A stretch of 64,000 nucleotides of DNA from Pirellulaceae bacterium (lineage in GTDB: Bacteria > Planctomycetota > Planctomycetia > Pirellulales > Pirellulaceae), in contig JANQLU010000085.1 of NCBI GenBank assembly GCA_028280445.1, positions 1-64,000 on the forward strand, in the 5' to 3' direction. How positions within the stretch are numbered: the stretch's first letter is position 1; each line of letters opens with the position of its first letter. The translations under genes and the position numbers were made by a program. Positions 56,632-64,000 of the stretch are shown here, in pieces. The notes under the pieces are model-generated. The model saw only the letters and a program-made list of their open reading frames with translations. It did no database searches and was not told where the DNA came from.

Positions 56632-56943
56632 ATGTCCCGAATCGAACAATTGCAAGAAATGCTCGAGCAAGAACCGGATGATGCGTTCTTGCGCTATGCC
56701 TTGGCGATGGAATATGACAGCATGGGCGACAGTGAACAAAGTTTGTTAATTTATCGTGAATTGATGGAACAACAGCCAGCCCATGTTGATTCTTTTTTTC
56801 GCGTCGCTCAGATCCAAGTGCGTTTGGGTGAGACGAACGAGGCTCGAACGACGCTTCGAGAGGGCATCGAGTTAGCGCGGGAGCAACAATTGCACCATAC
56901 GGCTGCTGAAATGAGCGAGTTGTTACAAGCTATTCAAGATTGA
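56632..56943 (+). CDS. Small tetratricopeptide-repeat protein
   Basis: About 103 residues with two to three TPR-like helix pairs: DDAFLRYALAMEYDSMGDSEQSLLIYRELMEQQP, then VDSFFRVAQIQVRLGETNEARTTLREGIELA. It has no signal peptide. Small TPR proteins act as adaptors; the partner is unknown. ATG 56632 gives the family-like start MSRIEQLQEML. It is followed by a family E element, a family B repeat and then the convergent rpsP gene. Confidence 0.8.
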   Translation: MSRIEQLQEMLEQEPDDAFLRYALAMEYDSMGDSEQSLLIYRELMEQQPAHVDSFFRVAQIQVRLGETNEARTTLREGIELAREQQLHHTAAEMSELLQAIQD

Positions 56944-56961
56944 GTGTTGAACGTTTTTTTT

Positions 56962-57074
56962 GGTGGCACTGGCTATGCCAGTGCATGAGCTTGGATTCGT
57001 CGACAGATTCAATCTACGATTACGATTGAAGCAGATTTACAACTCCCAAATCACTGGCGTAGCCAGTGGCACCC
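56962..57074. repeat. Family E element
   Basis: GGTGGCACTGGCTATGCCAG at the left pairs with CTGGCGTAGCCAGTGGCACC at the right, with an internal stretch that differs from the two other copies. It lies 20 bases past the TPR stop codon. Confidence 0.75.
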
Positions 57075-57093
57075 CAAAAAAACGGACAATTAA

Positions 57094-57150
57094 GTAGGGC
57101 CGGTTCCTACCGGCCGTTTTGTTGGATTGGCCGGTGGGAACCGGCCCTAC
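57094..57150. repeat. Family B inverted repeat
   Basis: Near-perfect copy: GTAGGGCCGGTTCCTACCGG with the mirrored CCGGTGGGAACCGGCCCTAC around a TTTTGTTGGATT loop. It lies between convergent genes. Confidence 0.95.
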
Positions 57151-57223
57151 TTTGCTACGGAGCCTCGCTCACTAGGATTTTGCATCAAACAAAAATCACT
57201 TCGGGTGCCAACCAAGGCTCAAC

Positions 57224-57248
57224 AAAAAAACCCGGCCGTGCCGGGTTT
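57224..57248 (-). terminator. Rho-independent terminator of rpsP
   Basis: On the minus strand, a GC-rich stem AACCCGGC / GCCGGGTT with a three-base loop is followed by seven T. It sits 36 bases past the rpsP stop codon. Confidence 0.88.
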
Positions 57249-57283
57249 GATGATTGAATTTTCAAATTGAACCGTGGAGCAAA

Positions 57284-57778
57284 TTACTCTTCAGCTTTTT
57301 CTTCGGCTTCCGGTGTTGCTTCTGCGGCGGCCTCGGTTGCTGCTTCATCACCTGCTGCTTCAGGAGTTTCGGCGGGCGTTTCAGCAGACGCTTCGGCCTC
57401 GGCGGGTTTCGGATCTTCCTTGGGTTTACTGGCAGCGGCTTTCGCGGCAGCAGCTGTCGCATCGGCGATAGCGCTGGCTCGACGTCCGGCAATTTTTTCT
57501 AACGCTTTGGCTTGCGCGTCCAAATGAGAACCTTCAGAGCCGTATTTTTTGATCAGGACTGCAACTTTGGGAGTCGGCTGCGCTCCAACGCTCAACCAAT
57601 AATCAATTCGCTCACCTTTCAAAATTGCACGTGCGTCTGTCTCACGCACCATCGGATCGTAAATACCGAGTTCTTCGATCACGCGACCGTCACGTGGTGA
57701 ACGCGAGTCCATTGCACAGACACGGAAAAACGGACGGTGTTTTCGTCCCATTTTTTTCAAACGAATTCTAACTGCCAC
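57284..57778 (-). CDS. rpsP: 30S ribosomal protein S16 with C-terminal extension
   Basis: A 164-residue S16. The core is residues 1-80 (VRIRLKKMGRKHRPFFRV, SPRDGRVIEELGIYDPM, ILKGERIDYWLSVGAQPT). It is followed by about 80 residues rich in Ala, Glu, Pro and Thr (PAEAEASAETPAETPEAAG). Standard bacterial S16 is near 80-90 residues; acidic tails of this kind occur in several phyla. It starts with GTG 57778 after GGAG. It is the second gene after ffh, 86 bases downstream, an order seen in many bacteria. Confidence 0.93.
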   Translation of the reverse strand: MAVRIRLKKMGRKHRPFFRVCAMDSRSPRDGRVIEELGIYDPMVRETDARAILKGERIDYWLSVGAQPTPKVAVLIKKYGSEGSHLDAQAKALEKIAGRRASAIADATAAAAKAAASKPKEDPKPAEAEASAETPAETPEAAGDEAATEAAAEATPEAEEKAEE

Positions 57779-57864
57779 TTAAAACTGCTCCTGAAATTCA
57801 ATCAAATGTTTTGTTGTGTATTGTTTGGGTCGGAATTTGGCGAAATTCAAAGCCCAATATCGTA

Positions 57865-59340
57865 TCATCTTTTTCGCTTTTTTTCACGTCGTTTTTGCTT
57901 TAAAAGCTTATCTCTTTCCCGTTTTGCCTTTTTGCGGTCGGCAGCCGACATCCGGCGTCCGGTCGACTGCTTGGTTTTGGGCCCACGACTGGCCGGATCG
58001 AGCATTTGTTGCTGTAATTCCTGCACCATTTGCATCCGTTCATTGGGGCTTTTACCCGCAGTAGATGTCAAAATCGGTTTCATCGTCTCAAATTGCTTGA
58101 TTAACTCGTTGACCTGCTGGGGTTGAGAACCGGACCCCTGGGCAATTCTCTGCCGCCGACTAATGTCGATTATTTTTGGCGTTTTTCGCTCGGCTGGCGT
58201 CATGGAGTCGATGATCGCACACATTTTTCGGATGTCTTTGGCAGCATCGACATTGTTGAGCATGTCACGAACTTCACCCATGCCGGGCAACAACGACATC
58301 ATTTTTGTCATCAAACCTGGCTGAGCCATTTTCATCATGTGATGACGAAAATCATCGAGGGTAAACTGCCCTTTTTCCAGCTGGGCTTGGAGTGCCGCCT
58401 GCTCTTTTTCGTCAACCAGCGCCTTGGCTTCTTCGGCCAATTGAACAATATCGCCCATGCCCAAAATTCGGCTGGCCATACCATCGGGCCGGAAATACTC
58501 CAAAGCTTCCATTTGTTCACCGGTACCGATAAACCGGATCGGAACACCGGTGACGTGACGCACCGATAACAACGCTCCACCTCGGGCGTCGCCATCGAGT
58601 TTCGTCATCACGACGCCATTGAGTTCGAGTGCCTCATGGAACGCTTTGGCGCTATTGACCGCGTCTTGCCCCGTCATACCATCGACCACGAGGAATACTT
58701 GATCAGGATTGACCTGAGTATCGATGCGCTGGAGTTGTTTCATCAACTCTTCGTCGATCGCCAATCGCCCGGCCGTGTCGAGAATCACGACATCAAATTC
58801 GTTCTCTTTGGCGTATTCGACCGCTTCGCGGCAAACTTTGACGGGGTCCTGTTCACCTTTTTGGCTATAGACGGGAACATTCAATTGTTCGCCGAGCACG
58901 TGCAATTGGTCGATCGCCGCCGGACGTTGCAAGTCAGCGGCCACCAACAGCGCTTTGATTTTGTTCCGCCCCAACAACATCGCCAATTTGCCGCAGGTCG
59001 TCGTTTTACCAGAACCCTGCAAACCGCACATCATAAAGACGTTGACGCCTGTTTTGAGATTCAGCGATTCGTCGGGCGAGCCTAGCAGGTTGATCAATTC
59101 CTGGTTGACAATGCCAACCACCTGCTCGGACGGTTTCAGCGACAACAAAACTTTTTCGCCAAGTGCCTGCTCGGTCACCCGCGCCATAAAGTCCTTGACA
59201 ACGCTGTAGCTGACATCGGCTTCGAGCAGCGATTGCTCGACGAGCTTGAGTCCATCGCGCATGTTGGACTCGGTCATCTTGCCTTGACCGCGAAGCGATT
59301 TAAAGGCTGACTTTAATCCATCTTGTAATGAGTCAAACAT
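57865..59340 (-). CDS. ffh: Signal recognition particle protein Ffh
   Basis: A 491-residue SRP54-type GTPase, full length. Residues 105-115 hold the P-loop GLQGSGKTTT. DTAGR and TKLDGDARGG follow, then the NG-domain end GTGEQMEALEYFRPDGMASRILGMGD. The C-terminal M domain is Met-rich (MMKMAQPGLMTKMMSLLPGMGEV) and binds signal peptides and SRP RNA, with a basic tail (KKAKRERDKLLKQKRREKK). It delivers nascent membrane and secreted proteins to the receptor. Start ATG 59340. The 4.5S RNA gene was not found in this window. Confidence 0.95.
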   Translation of the reverse strand: MFDSLQDGLKSAFKSLRGQGKMTESNMRDGLKLVEQSLLEADVSYSVVKDFMARVTEQALGEKVLLSLKPSEQVVGIVNQELINLLGSPDESLNLKTGVNVFMMCGLQGSGKTTTCGKLAMLLGRNKIKALLVAADLQRPAAIDQLHVLGEQLNVPVYSQKGEQDPVKVCREAVEYAKENEFDVVILDTAGRLAIDEELMKQLQRIDTQVNPDQVFLVVDGMTGQDAVNSAKAFHEALELNGVVMTKLDGDARGGALLSVRHVTGVPIRFIGTGEQMEALEYFRPDGMASRILGMGDIVQLAEEAKALVDEKEQAALQAQLEKGQFTLDDFRHHMMKMAQPGLMTKMMSLLPGMGEVRDMLNNVDAAKDIRKMCAIIDSMTPAERKTPKIIDISRRQRIAQGSGSQPQQVNELIKQFETMKPILTSTAGKSPNERMQMVQELQQQMLDPASRGPKTKQSTGRRMSAADRKKAKRERDKLLKQKRREKKRKR

Positions 59341-59616
59341 GCGATAATTCTGTCTTTTTAGGGGATATTGCCACGAAATATGGCAATTCAGATCGACGCG
59401 GCGATAGGGAGGGTAAACCACCCCTCCAACGAGCAGACTATTGTATGGGAATCGGCCCCAAGTTGTAAATGCTTAACGCCCATCACCACATGTTCTGCCG
59501 CAGATCGATTCGATGGAGATGTGCAGATTGGTAAGTGTCTTGTTGCCCTTGTAGGCACCATTGAGGTCTTCGGTTGCTCGCTGATGAAGATTTTTTGTGT
59601 GGAAGATTGCGAATCT

Positions 59617-59750
59617 TACGAGCACGACGCGCCAGCAAGTGGTTTTGCACGGTCAAACCACTCGCTGGCGCGTCGCGCTTGTATCAGAAAAGTAGGGCCG
59701 GTTCCCACCGGCCAATCCAACAAAAAATGGCCGGTGGGAATCGGCCCTAC
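59617..59750. repeat. Family D and family B repeats in tandem
   Basis: D copy at 59617-59683 (ACGAGCACGACGCGCCAGC... / GCTGGCGCGTCGCGCTTGT) is followed by a B copy at 59692-59750. The B copy ends 27 bases past the DinB stop codon. The 270 bases between ffh and the D copy show no gene and probably hold the ffh promoter. Confidence 0.9.
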
Positions 59751-59776
59751 GCAATCGTGGTCGATGCATCGACCTG

Positions 59777-60289
59777 TTATGCAACTTGCTCAGGGTTGAA
59801 CATCAATGGACGCCCAGCTGCTCGACGTGCGTCGGACACCTGGCCTCCATGAAAAGCGACGTGAACGGTCATCGCCGAAAAACAACCGCCGATGGTGGCA
59901 AAGCTGGGACCGAAATCCTCTCCACCATGACTGGGTCGGTCCAAATCCGCTTCACCGATCGTATCCAAATAAGCCGTTACGTCGGCGCGAATTTCTTTGA
60001 ACTTGGCCAACAGTTCGTCCATCGACGGAAGACTGCTCGCGTCGGTCGATGGCGTCGAACCAAACGCAAAGGCTTCGGCAAGTTCGGGGAAACGGTTTTC
60101 TTTGCCCTGAACAAAGCAGTCGAATAACATGCTTTCCGAATGTACCAAATGCCCCAATACCCACAGCGGATGATTACCTCCATTGGCCGTCGGCTGGGTT
60201 AACGGTGAGTCTTTCATGTCTTCGACCAGTGACATGGTCCAACCGGAACTGGATTCAAGTGAAAGTTTAATAAAGTCGATGGTGTTCAT
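59777..60289 (-). CDS. DinB family protein
   Basis: A 170-residue four-helix DinB-type protein. The metal-ligand pattern is present: NHPLWVLGHLVHSE and HVAFHGGQVSDARRAAGRP (His-x3-His). FLAxMT-like SAMTVHVAFH completes the typical core. DinB proteins are metal-binding thiol-linked or maleylpyruvate-isomerase-like enzymes in many pathways. It is the last gene of a minus-strand group with a VOC and an SRPBCC protein. ATG 60289. Confidence 0.85.
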   Translation of the reverse strand: MNTIDFIKLSLESSSGWTMSLVEDMKDSPLTQPTANGGNHPLWVLGHLVHSESMLFDCFVQGKENRFPELAEAFAFGSTPSTDASSLPSMDELLAKFKEIRADVTAYLDTIGEADLDRPSHGGEDFGPSFATIGGCFSAMTVHVAFHGGQVSDARRAAGRPLMFNPEQVA

Positions 60290-60320
60290 GTTTATGTCCT
60301 TTAGAGTCAAATAATTAGGG

Positions 60321-60782
60321 TTAATCAGATTCGTGGTTGCTGGAATCTTCGAGCAATCCTTTGAGCTTTAACAAATCCTTTTTCATCGCCCGCCGCATCA
60401 TGATCGACATCAGGGGCGACATGATTTTTGAAAAACCGGACGGCTGTCCTCGGTTGCGAAGTGACATGTTTGTCGCGTTACCCGAGTCGAGTGATCGAAA
60501 CTCATAGATCGTTTCCATCGGAAATGGACCGGAAGCAGTTTTCATGACCACCCGTCGATTGGGCTCCAATTCGACGAATTCATAAGTGTACTGCAACGTC
60601 TTGCCCATAAACTGTGCCACAAATTCAACCTGTGATCCGAGTTGCACGGGTCGCGACGTTTTCCAATTGACCGACTGAATATTGACATACCAGTGAGGCA
60701 CGTTGTCTGGATCAGCGGCGAATTCAAAAACGCGCTCGACGGAACAGGCGATCTCAATTTCCGCAGTAACATCGACAGCCAT
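60321..60782 (-). CDS. SRPBCC (START-like) family protein
   Basis: A 153-residue protein with the SRPBCC/polyketide-cyclase-like fold: VTAEIEIACSVERVFEFAADPDNVPHWYVNIQSV at the start, FVELEPNRRVVMKTASGPFPMETIYEFRSL in the middle and a Met-rich amphipathic C-terminus (IMSPLMSIMMRRAMKKDLLKLKGLL). It binds a hydrophobic ligand, unidentified. It begins 8 bases after the VOC gene stop codon, so the two are translated together. DinB follows 31 bases further. Confidence 0.8.
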   Translation of the reverse strand: MAVDVTAEIEIACSVERVFEFAADPDNVPHWYVNIQSVNWKTSRPVQLGSQVEFVAQFMGKTLQYTYEFVELEPNRRVVMKTASGPFPMETIYEFRSLDSGNATNMSLRNRGQPSGFSKIMSPLMSIMMRRAMKKDLLKLKGLLEDSSNHESD

Positions 60783-60790
60783 GGCCGCAA

Positions 60791-61177
60791 CTAACCTTCC
60801 TCGGGTGATTCGTGCAGCGCAACGCGATTGCCTTCGGTGTCTTCGAAGTGTGCAATAAAACCGTATTGGCCAATGCTGGTTCGCGGTACTAACGTTTTTC
60901 CACCCGAACCGCTGATAGCGTCGAGCGCAACATCGATTTTGGGAACGTTGATGTAAACCACCGAACCGTCATGCGAAGGCGTATACCCTTCGGCTTGAAT
61001 CAAAGTTCCCGCGGCGCCTTGCTGTCCCATCTCCATTGGAAACCAAGCCATTTTGCTTCCATTCATTTCGTTTTCGGCCAGTTCCACTTTGAATACCGAT
61101 TCGTAAAAGGATTTCGCGCGAGCCATGTCGGCTACCGGAATCTCGAACCAATTGACTGGATTAGGATTGATTGGCAT
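60791..61177 (-). CDS. VOC family protein (glyoxalase/bleomycin-resistance fold)
   Basis: About 128 residues of the VOC fold. VNWFEIPVADMARAKSFYESVFKVEL opens the domain. MAWFPMEMGQQGAAGTLI and GKTLVPRTSIGQYGFIAHFEDTEGNRVALHE complete the second half. It lacks an obvious full metal triad by eye and resembles PhnB-like or glyoxalase-like proteins of unknown substrate. It is the first gene of the minus-strand group. ATG 61177 after GGGTGAAG was chosen. Confidence 0.85.
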   Translation of the reverse strand: MPINPNPVNWFEIPVADMARAKSFYESVFKVELAENEMNGSKMAWFPMEMGQQGAAGTLIQAEGYTPSHDGSVVYINVPKIDVALDAISGSGGKTLVPRTSIGQYGFIAHFEDTEGNRVALHESPEEG

Positions 61178-61384
61178 TTTCTTCACCCATCTTTTTCTGA
61201 GAAAAAACAAAAAGTGACATTTCAGTCACGTTACAATATGGTAACATATCAGCTCAACCGACGGCGTCAACCGTTGTCGAATATTTTTTGGTTGCTGCGT
61301 TTGGCAGCGTCCGCGTGCGGATATGTTCCGTTGTGAATGTGACGATCAAACACTCGCATGGGGGACAAAAAAAGGAGAAATTGC

Positions 61385-61834
61385 GTGTTGGATATCAACG
61401 AAATGACACTCGATGTTTCGCAAAACATCCAGGTTGGTGCGGCTTTGGGAGATACTTGGGCGGCCCTGATCTGCCGGCTCAGCCAAGAAAACTCGAGTCC
61501 CGACAACAAACCGATGCCGATGGTATTAGAACAATGGCCCGGCGGTCGGTGGTTTCGGGATCTAGGTACCGGGCAAGGTCATTTGTGGGGTTTTGTTCAA
61601 GTAATCAAACCTCCGACTTTGATCGAGGTCAATGGTCCGATGTTTATGTCGTACCCTGCTTCCGGGCATCTTCAAGTCCGATTGACGCAAGTTGCTGGAG
61701 GAACTGAAATTACGCTTCGTCATCGGGTGCTCGGGATGATCGAAGACGTGCACCGCGAAAACACCGATCGAGGTTGGGCTCATTATCTCAATCAAGTCAA
61801 ACAGCTGGCCGAAAGTGGAACGAATGTCGAATGA
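61385..61834 (+). CDS. SRPBCC / AHSA1-like protein
   Basis: A 149-residue protein of the AHSA1 (activator of Hsp90 ATPase homologue 1)-like SRPBCC group, which in bacteria accompany ArsR regulators. Residues such as LEQWPGGRWFRDLGTGQGHLWGFVQVIKPPTLIEVNGPM are the hallmark. ATG, GTG and TTG are all possible starts; GTG 61385 follows AGGAG at good spacing, while ATG 61358 lies before it. The 3' end overlaps the ArsR gene by 11 bases. Divergent from the VOC gene. Confidence 0.78.
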   Translation: MLDINEMTLDVSQNIQVGAALGDTWAALICRLSQENSSPDNKPMPMVLEQWPGGRWFRDLGTGQGHLWGFVQVIKPPTLIEVNGPMFMSYPASGHLQVRLTQVAGGTEITLRHRVLGMIEDVHRENTDRGWAHYLNQVKQLAESGTNVE

Positions 61835-62174
61835 TCTGGATCCCGTTTGGAAAGCGCTCTCGGATCCCACGCGGCGTGCGATTTTGGATTTGTTGCGCGA
61901 TGGCCCCAAGCAGACGACCGAGATTGTTGAAAAATTTCCGGAACTGTCTCGTTTCGGCGTGATGAAACATCTCGATGTTTTACGAGAATCCAATCTCGTG
62001 CGCACACGCACCGAGGGTCGTCGCAAAATCAACTCGCTGAACGCCGCTCCATTGCGTCAAATCATCGAGCGTTGGATTGGTAAATACGAAGCGTTCTGGT
62101 CTAACAGTTTGCTGCGTGTGAAAGAAGAAGCTGAGGATCTTGCGGCAAAAAAGCGTAAACGAAAAAGCGGCTGA
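61824..62174 (+). CDS. ArsR family transcriptional regulator
   Basis: A 116-residue winged-helix repressor. LDPVWKALSDPTRRAILDLLRDGPKQTTEIVEKFPELSRFGVMKHLDVLRESNLVRTRTEGRRKINSLN is the classic ArsR DNA-binding region. The C-terminus is basic (KKRKRKSG) and there is no Cys metal site, which fits the ArsR-AHSA1 pairing group. It probably controls the divergent SRPBCC/VOC/DinB genes; this is inferred from the layout. ATG 61824 overlaps the upstream gene, and GTG 61815 is an option. A family G repeat follows. Confidence 0.88.
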   Translation: MSNDLDPVWKALSDPTRRAILDLLRDGPKQTTEIVEKFPELSRFGVMKHLDVLRESNLVRTRTEGRRKINSLNAAPLRQIIERWIGKYEAFWSNSLLRVKEEAEDLAAKKRKRKSG

Positions 62175-62202
62175 TGGCTTGATCATCATGCCCATTTTTT
62201 TG

Positions 62203-62273
62203 GACAGGATTTACAAGATGAACGGGATGTTTTTATGCCGTGATCTTATCCAGTTCATCCTGTAAATCCTGTC
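62203..62273. repeat. Family G inverted repeat (ACAGGATTTACA type)
   Basis: GACAGGATTTACAAGATGAA on the left pairs with TTCATCCTGTAAATCCTGTC on the right. It is the only copy of its type seen here and lies between convergent genes. Confidence 0.85.
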
Positions 62274-62315
62274 TCAATAACGAGCAACCTCCTGAATCGC
62301 CTCAGCTTATGTCGA

Positions 62316-64000
62316 CTAAGGAACTTTGTTTCCGGCTTGATCAATTGTCAATTGAAATTCGTCCAGTTTTCTATTGCACTCCTTCCAAAACTTGCGATTT
62401 CCGTGATCCGTTTGCAGCCGTTCGGCAACTGTCTTTCGCATAGCACCGATAGTTTTAGCAGCACCTTTCAGACGCATATTCTGCAGATCTGAATTGATAG
62501 TAAACAACAAACATTTCACTCGAAGTATCGTAAGTTTGTGCTTTTTGATTTCATCAAGCGATTCAAGGATGCGATCCGCCATCAGTTTTGCAGAATCGAT
62601 TCGGCCAATTTTCAGCGCGCATTCACCACATAAAAACAATGCGAAAAATCGGTGGCTGCTTTGGCCATACGTTTCGACTGCCTGTTCGGCATAGTCGTAT
62701 GCATGTCGGTAATCTCCGAGATTACAAAAGGCTTCGGCAAAATTGGACTCAATCTCGCCGCGAGTGGCAGGCAAACCTTCGGTGGCTTCGAGGTAGTTTG
62801 ATTCAGATTTTTTAAAGTAAAAAAGTGCTTTGTCTTTGAGGCGCCTACGATCCTCGATACCGGTGGCTTCAGACGCTTGCCTGGCATAGGCCATAAACAG
62901 CACGGAGTCACGCATTTCGGTGAACGCTGGGTAGTTGGCTAATTCATTTCCGCATGCTTCACCATAACGGATACACTCTTCGATGCGTCCAAGCCAGTAG
63001 AAGCATCGTGACAAATCGTATTTGTGGAGCGTGTCGGGTTCGAACCCTATGTCCTTGAGCTTTTTGAGCCCCCGATCGAGAAGCCGCGAACTGCGGTCGG
63101 GATCCCAATTGACCTCCTGCAGAGCGAATGAGAAACAAGTGTCGGCGGCTTTCCAACCAGGATAGCCGGATTTTGATTCGAGCGTGCGCAACAGAAAGTC
63201 ACTGGTCTGACTATTTTTCTCGAATTCGCCCAATCTGAAAAAAACATCTATGATTTGCAGTTTGATGATAATGCCGATTTTGGAATGGCTTTCACAGAGC
63301 AAAGATTCAAATTCCTTGTCCAGTTCGAGCAACCGTTTCAGCAGCAGTTGTTTATCTTCAAACTCGTTACCTTTGTCATCCTTCAATTGCCGAATGCGGA
63401 GCAATTCGTTGTGGAGTACGAAATAGTGAGATGGTGGAAAATATTTATGAAACACGTTCCTGGTCTCGTCTAGCAACTCTTTCTTTTTATCAGGTAATCC
63501 GATGAACTCACCTTTGGCAATTCGGCCATAGGATCCAAATGCTCTGGATAACGTTTGTTTCTGTTCAGCATCAAATTCGTTAGTGACTTGTCGGATGCAA
63601 TCCAATTTCATTCGCTCTTCCGCGTTATGCGACTGCTGGAAAAACGGGTGAGAGGCAATCTCGACAACGGCTTGCTGTTCACCAACAGCTTCGTTCCATT
63701 TGTTTTCGCACAAAAGACGACTCACCGTTGCTCGCGCCGAGTTAAGTGCATTGAACTTTTCGTAAAAGTCGTCTTGTTTTTTCTTGCTGTTGAATACGAA
63801 CCCCATGATGGCAACGGTCAATGCAACAAGAGCAATTGTCGCAAACATCCAGACACGTTTCCCGCGCGATCCGATTAATCGATCGGTGGCGGCAAGCAAC
63901 TCGTCTGTATTCGAATACCTTTCGGCAGGATCGTGAGCAAGACACTTGGCACACAGTCGACGAAGCCTTGGGGAAACATCCGGAACGAATTCTTCAACGG
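62316..64000 (-). CDS. Serine/threonine protein kinase, partial (C-terminal part)
   Basis: The gene runs off the right edge, so only the 3' 561 codons are seen. The first visible residues are the end of a protein-kinase domain (RRLCAKCLAHDPAERYSNTDELLAATDRL, where CLxxDPxxRY is the usual lobe end). A membrane helix follows (VWMFATIALVALTVAIMGF), then about 430 residues of helical repeats with TPR-like spacing (FFRLGEFEKNSQTSDFLLRTL, YDLSRCFYWLGRIEECIRYG, GDYRHAYDYAEQAVETYG). The helical part is probably an extracytoplasmic sensor or scaffold. The catalytic half is outside the window. Confidence 0.88.
   Translation of the reverse strand, partial: VEEFVPDVSPRLRRLCAKCLAHDPAERYSNTDELLAATDRLIGSRGKRVWMFATIALVALTVAIMGFVFNSKKKQDDFYEKFNALNSARATVSRLLCENKWNEAVGEQQAVVEIASHPFFQQSHNAEERMKLDCIRQVTNEFDAEQKQTLSRAFGSYGRIAKGEFIGLPDKKKELLDETRNVFHKYFPPSHYFVLHNELLRIRQLKDDKGNEFEDKQLLLKRLLELDKEFESLLCESHSKIGIIIKLQIIDVFFRLGEFEKNSQTSDFLLRTLESKSGYPGWKAADTCFSFALQEVNWDPDRSSRLLDRGLKKLKDIGFEPDTLHKYDLSRCFYWLGRIEECIRYGEACGNELANYPAFTEMRDSVLFMAYARQASEATGIEDRRRLKDKALFYFKKSESNYLEATEGLPATRGEIESNFAEAFCNLGDYRHAYDYAEQAVETYGQSSHRFFALFLCGECALKIGRIDSAKLMADRILESLDEIKKHKLTILRVKCLLFTINSDLQNMRLKGAAKTIGAMRKTVAERLQTDHGNRKFWKECNRKLDEFQLTIDQAGNKVP

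Overview
The window looks like a chromosomal segment of a planctomycete, most likely of the Pirellulaceae/Pirellulales type. The evidence is a PEP-CTERM protein, a serine/threonine kinase with a long C-terminal extension, TadE/Tad-like pseudopilins, an MfnB-type C1-cofactor enzyme in a bacterium, a stand-alone LigD-type phosphoesterase domain, many exported proteins of unknown function, moderate GC, and large numbers of intergenic palindromes. The assignment is inferred from gene content; no rRNA or tRNA is present to confirm it.

Layout. 0.15-5.5 kb: outer-membrane protein, lipoprotein, a membrane-embedded alpha/beta hydrolase and an STN-like exported protein, all on the minus strand. 5.6-13.5 kb: RibD-C reductase, PEP-CTERM protein, two GNAT acetyltransferases, a microcystin-dependent-protein-like collar protein flanked by two DUF6916-like proteins, a tRNA-dihydrouridine synthase and a small LigD-PE-like protein. 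13.9-23.1 kb: a PDZ/S41-like protein lacking its catalytic residues, a GMC oxidoreductase, two membrane proteins, and sucA-sucB (2-oxoglutarate dehydrogenase E1 and E2). 23.3-31.8 kb: TIGR01777 epimerase, methyltransferase, HDOD protein, QueA, M13 peptidase. 32-34.6 kb: a TadE-TadE-VWA operon. 35-44 kb: TerB-like protein, sugar-phosphate isomerase, RNase D, MfnB, MutY, LeuS, MetAP. 44.2-45.8 kb: small membrane proteins. 45.9-52.9 kb: an overlapping DUF58-transglutaminase-MoxR operon, then a His-rich lipoprotein and an ArsP-type permease. 53.4-62.2 kb: GYF-domain protein, GAPDH, TPR protein, ffh-rpsP, and a divergent ArsR/AHSA1 versus VOC/SRPBCC/DinB cluster. 62.3-64 kb: a kinase that runs off the right edge.

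The most striking non-coding feature is a set of at least seven families of inverted-repeat elements (called A to G here). Nearly every copy sits just downstream of a stop codon or between convergent genes. None lies in the divergent promoter regions I checked. In two cases a repeat arm encodes the end of a protein, including its stop codon. Most genes are ordinary housekeeping or conserved planctomycete genes. No CRISPR array, insertion sequence, integrase, tRNA or rRNA was found. Function calls rest on motif recognition by eye; no database search was run.
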